Source of the DNA: GCA-020343675 sp964462945
GTDB taxonomy: Bacteria; Planctomycetota; Phycisphaerae; Sedimentisphaerales; Anaerobacaceae
Assembly: GCA_964462945.1 (NCBI GenBank)
Contig: CAYWZW010000062.1
Span: 1-32,741 of the forward strand
Direction of reading: 5' to 3'
DNA length: 32,741 nt
Position numbers and translations under genes: made by a program. Shown here piece after piece: positions 32,016-32,741 of the stretch (position 1 is the stretch's first letter; each line of letters starts with the position of its first letter). The notes beneath the pieces were generated by a model. The model saw nothing but the letters and a program-made list of their open reading frames with translations, did no database searches and was not told where the DNA came from.

Positions 32016-32380
32016 TTCTTGACCTTCCTCAAACTCTGGTTGCTTCAAACCGCGTTTCTTCCAATTCTCAGAACGACATCATATCTTGAATATTCTAACA
32101 ACTTTCCCATATCAAAGGCCAGGACAATCGCATCCGAATATGGAGTACTTTGAGCAGACACACTGTCATCTGTCAAAATTCTCTCGAAACTCATTGAACA
32201 CAGGAAGCTCAGAAGATACGATAAGGCGGATTGGGCAAAAAGCAGGACGCAGTGCTTTTTACTTCGATATTCGGTATTCGTTATTCGACATTCATCATTA
32301 AGGAACGAGCTCTGAATTGAATATCGAATATCGAACGGCGAATGTCCAATGATGAAGGTAAACTGAAGGAGATACACCTC
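32016..32380. other. Intergenic region with an AT-rich repeat
   Basis: This 365-bp gap separates the divergent DUF362 gene and the Tat-signal gene. No clear promoter is seen in the first ~245 bp. The block at 32263-32356 is built of repeated ATTCG units followed by repeated CGAAT units, and is described separately. AAGGAG lies 11 nt before the next ATG. Confidence 0.5.
32263..32356. repeat. AT-rich repeat built of ATTCG/CGAAT units
   Basis: From 32263 to 32299 the sequence is an array of imperfect TATTCG/ATTCGA units ending in CATTCATCATT. From 32318 to 32356 units of the opposite orientation follow (GAATATCGAATATCGAA, then GCGAATGTCCAATGATGAA). Similar sequences, giving spurious peptides such as HSPFDIRYSI when translated, recur in intergenic regions of planctomycete and related genomes; that recognition is from memory. 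It may be a dispersed repeat or MITE-like element. Confidence 0.55.
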
Positions 32381-32741
32381 ATGACCATGAATTTGTCGCG
32401 ACGAAGAATAATGCAGGCGGCGGGGGCAATGGCTCTGGGCCCTTCCGTGGTAGCAGCGCAACCGGTTGTCAAACAGTGGCCGATTATCGAAAGTCCAGAT
32501 ACGCCAAAGCTTTGCCTGGGCTTGGGGGATGGCGGGCGGGCCCCTGAAGGCCAGGAGGAGGACGGCGTCCGGCGGATCAAACAGCTCGGTGTGGACTACG
32601 TGCTGGGCGGAGGGCCGCGCATTCCCTGGGAAGAGGCCGACCTGCGCGCCCGTACTGATCGCCTTAAAGCTGAGGGCCTGACTTTATACAACCTGATGAT
32701 CGGCGGATTCCGGAACACCATTTACGGCAGGCCGGGCCGCG
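32381..32741 (+). CDS. Tat-exported protein, N-terminal fragment (possibly mannonate dehydratase/TIM-barrel-like), cut by the window edge
   Basis: Translation from the ATG at 32381 (AAGGAG 11 nt upstream) stays open for 120 codons to the end of the window. The N-terminus MTMNLSRRRIMQAAGAMALG is a twin-arginine signal (SRRRIM plus hydrophobic stretch, AxA-like site near residue 25). The following part (GVRRIKQLGVDYVLGGGPRI, DRLKAEGLTLYNLMIGGF) has the rhythm of the first beta-alpha units of a TIM barrel. It resembles secreted mannonate dehydratase-like or xylose isomerase-like proteins of planctomycetes. With only the first 120 residues visible the family call is tentative. Confidence 0.7.
   Translation, partial: MTMNLSRRRIMQAAGAMALGPSVVAAQPVVKQWPIIESPDTPKLCLGLGDGGRAPEGQEEDGVRRIKQLGVDYVLGGGPRIPWEEADLRARTDRLKAEGLTLYNLMIGGFRNTIYGRPGR

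Overview
The window reads as the chromosome of a Gram-negative, flagellated bacterium, most likely a planctomycete of the Phycisphaerae/Sedimentisphaerales type. The taxonomic call is an inference from the mix of genes: a GH172 (DUF2961) lipoprotein, a ThuA-like secreted protein, a heparinase II/III-like enzyme, a Tat-exported TIM-barrel-like protein, a membrane-anchored DUF362 protein, and a complete export/basal-body flagellar set. No marker gene in the window settles it.

Layout. (1) 25-3186, minus: a single-polypeptide type IIG restriction-modification enzyme with its own sigma70-type promoter (3241-3269). It carries two in-frame copies of a small palindromic repeat. (2) 3323-6903, minus: fliO-fliP-fliQ-fliR-flhB, the flagellar type III export gate, behind a sigma54-type promoter at 6965-6981. 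(3) 7082-16314, minus: flgB-flgC-fliE-fliF-fliG-fliH-fliI-fliJ-motE-like-motA-motB-motB (two different motB genes), behind a consensus sigma54 promoter at 16366-16382. (4) 16802-22987, plus, divergent from block 3 behind a second sigma54 promoter (16753-16769): fliK, a TPR-glycosyltransferase, a family 2 glycosyltransferase and a second, paralogous TPR-glycosyltransferase. The first two junctions are ATGA overlaps. (5) 23514-25263, plus: flagellin with a sigma28-like promoter, a strong hairpin, fliS and a two-CBS-domain protein. (6) 25502-32741: a carbohydrate and secreted-protein region with heparinase II/III (minus), ThuA-like and GH172 (plus, one operon), tRNA-Arg(ACG), a DUF362 membrane protein (minus) and the 5' part of a Tat-signal protein (plus, cut by the window edge).

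How it fits together. The promoters match the classical flagellar hierarchy: sigma54 for basal body, export gate and hook-length control, sigma28 for the filament. The most interesting part is the set of three glycosyltransferases between fliK and flagellin. The TPR plus glycosyltransferase architecture recalls Caulobacter FlmG, which binds flagellin through its TPRs and glycosylates it. I therefore propose a flagellin-glycosylation module co-expressed with the hook-length ruler. Other notable points are two non-identical MotB proteins with degenerate peptidoglycan-binding motifs, and the absence from this locus of flgD, flgE, fliL, fliM, fliN and flhA.
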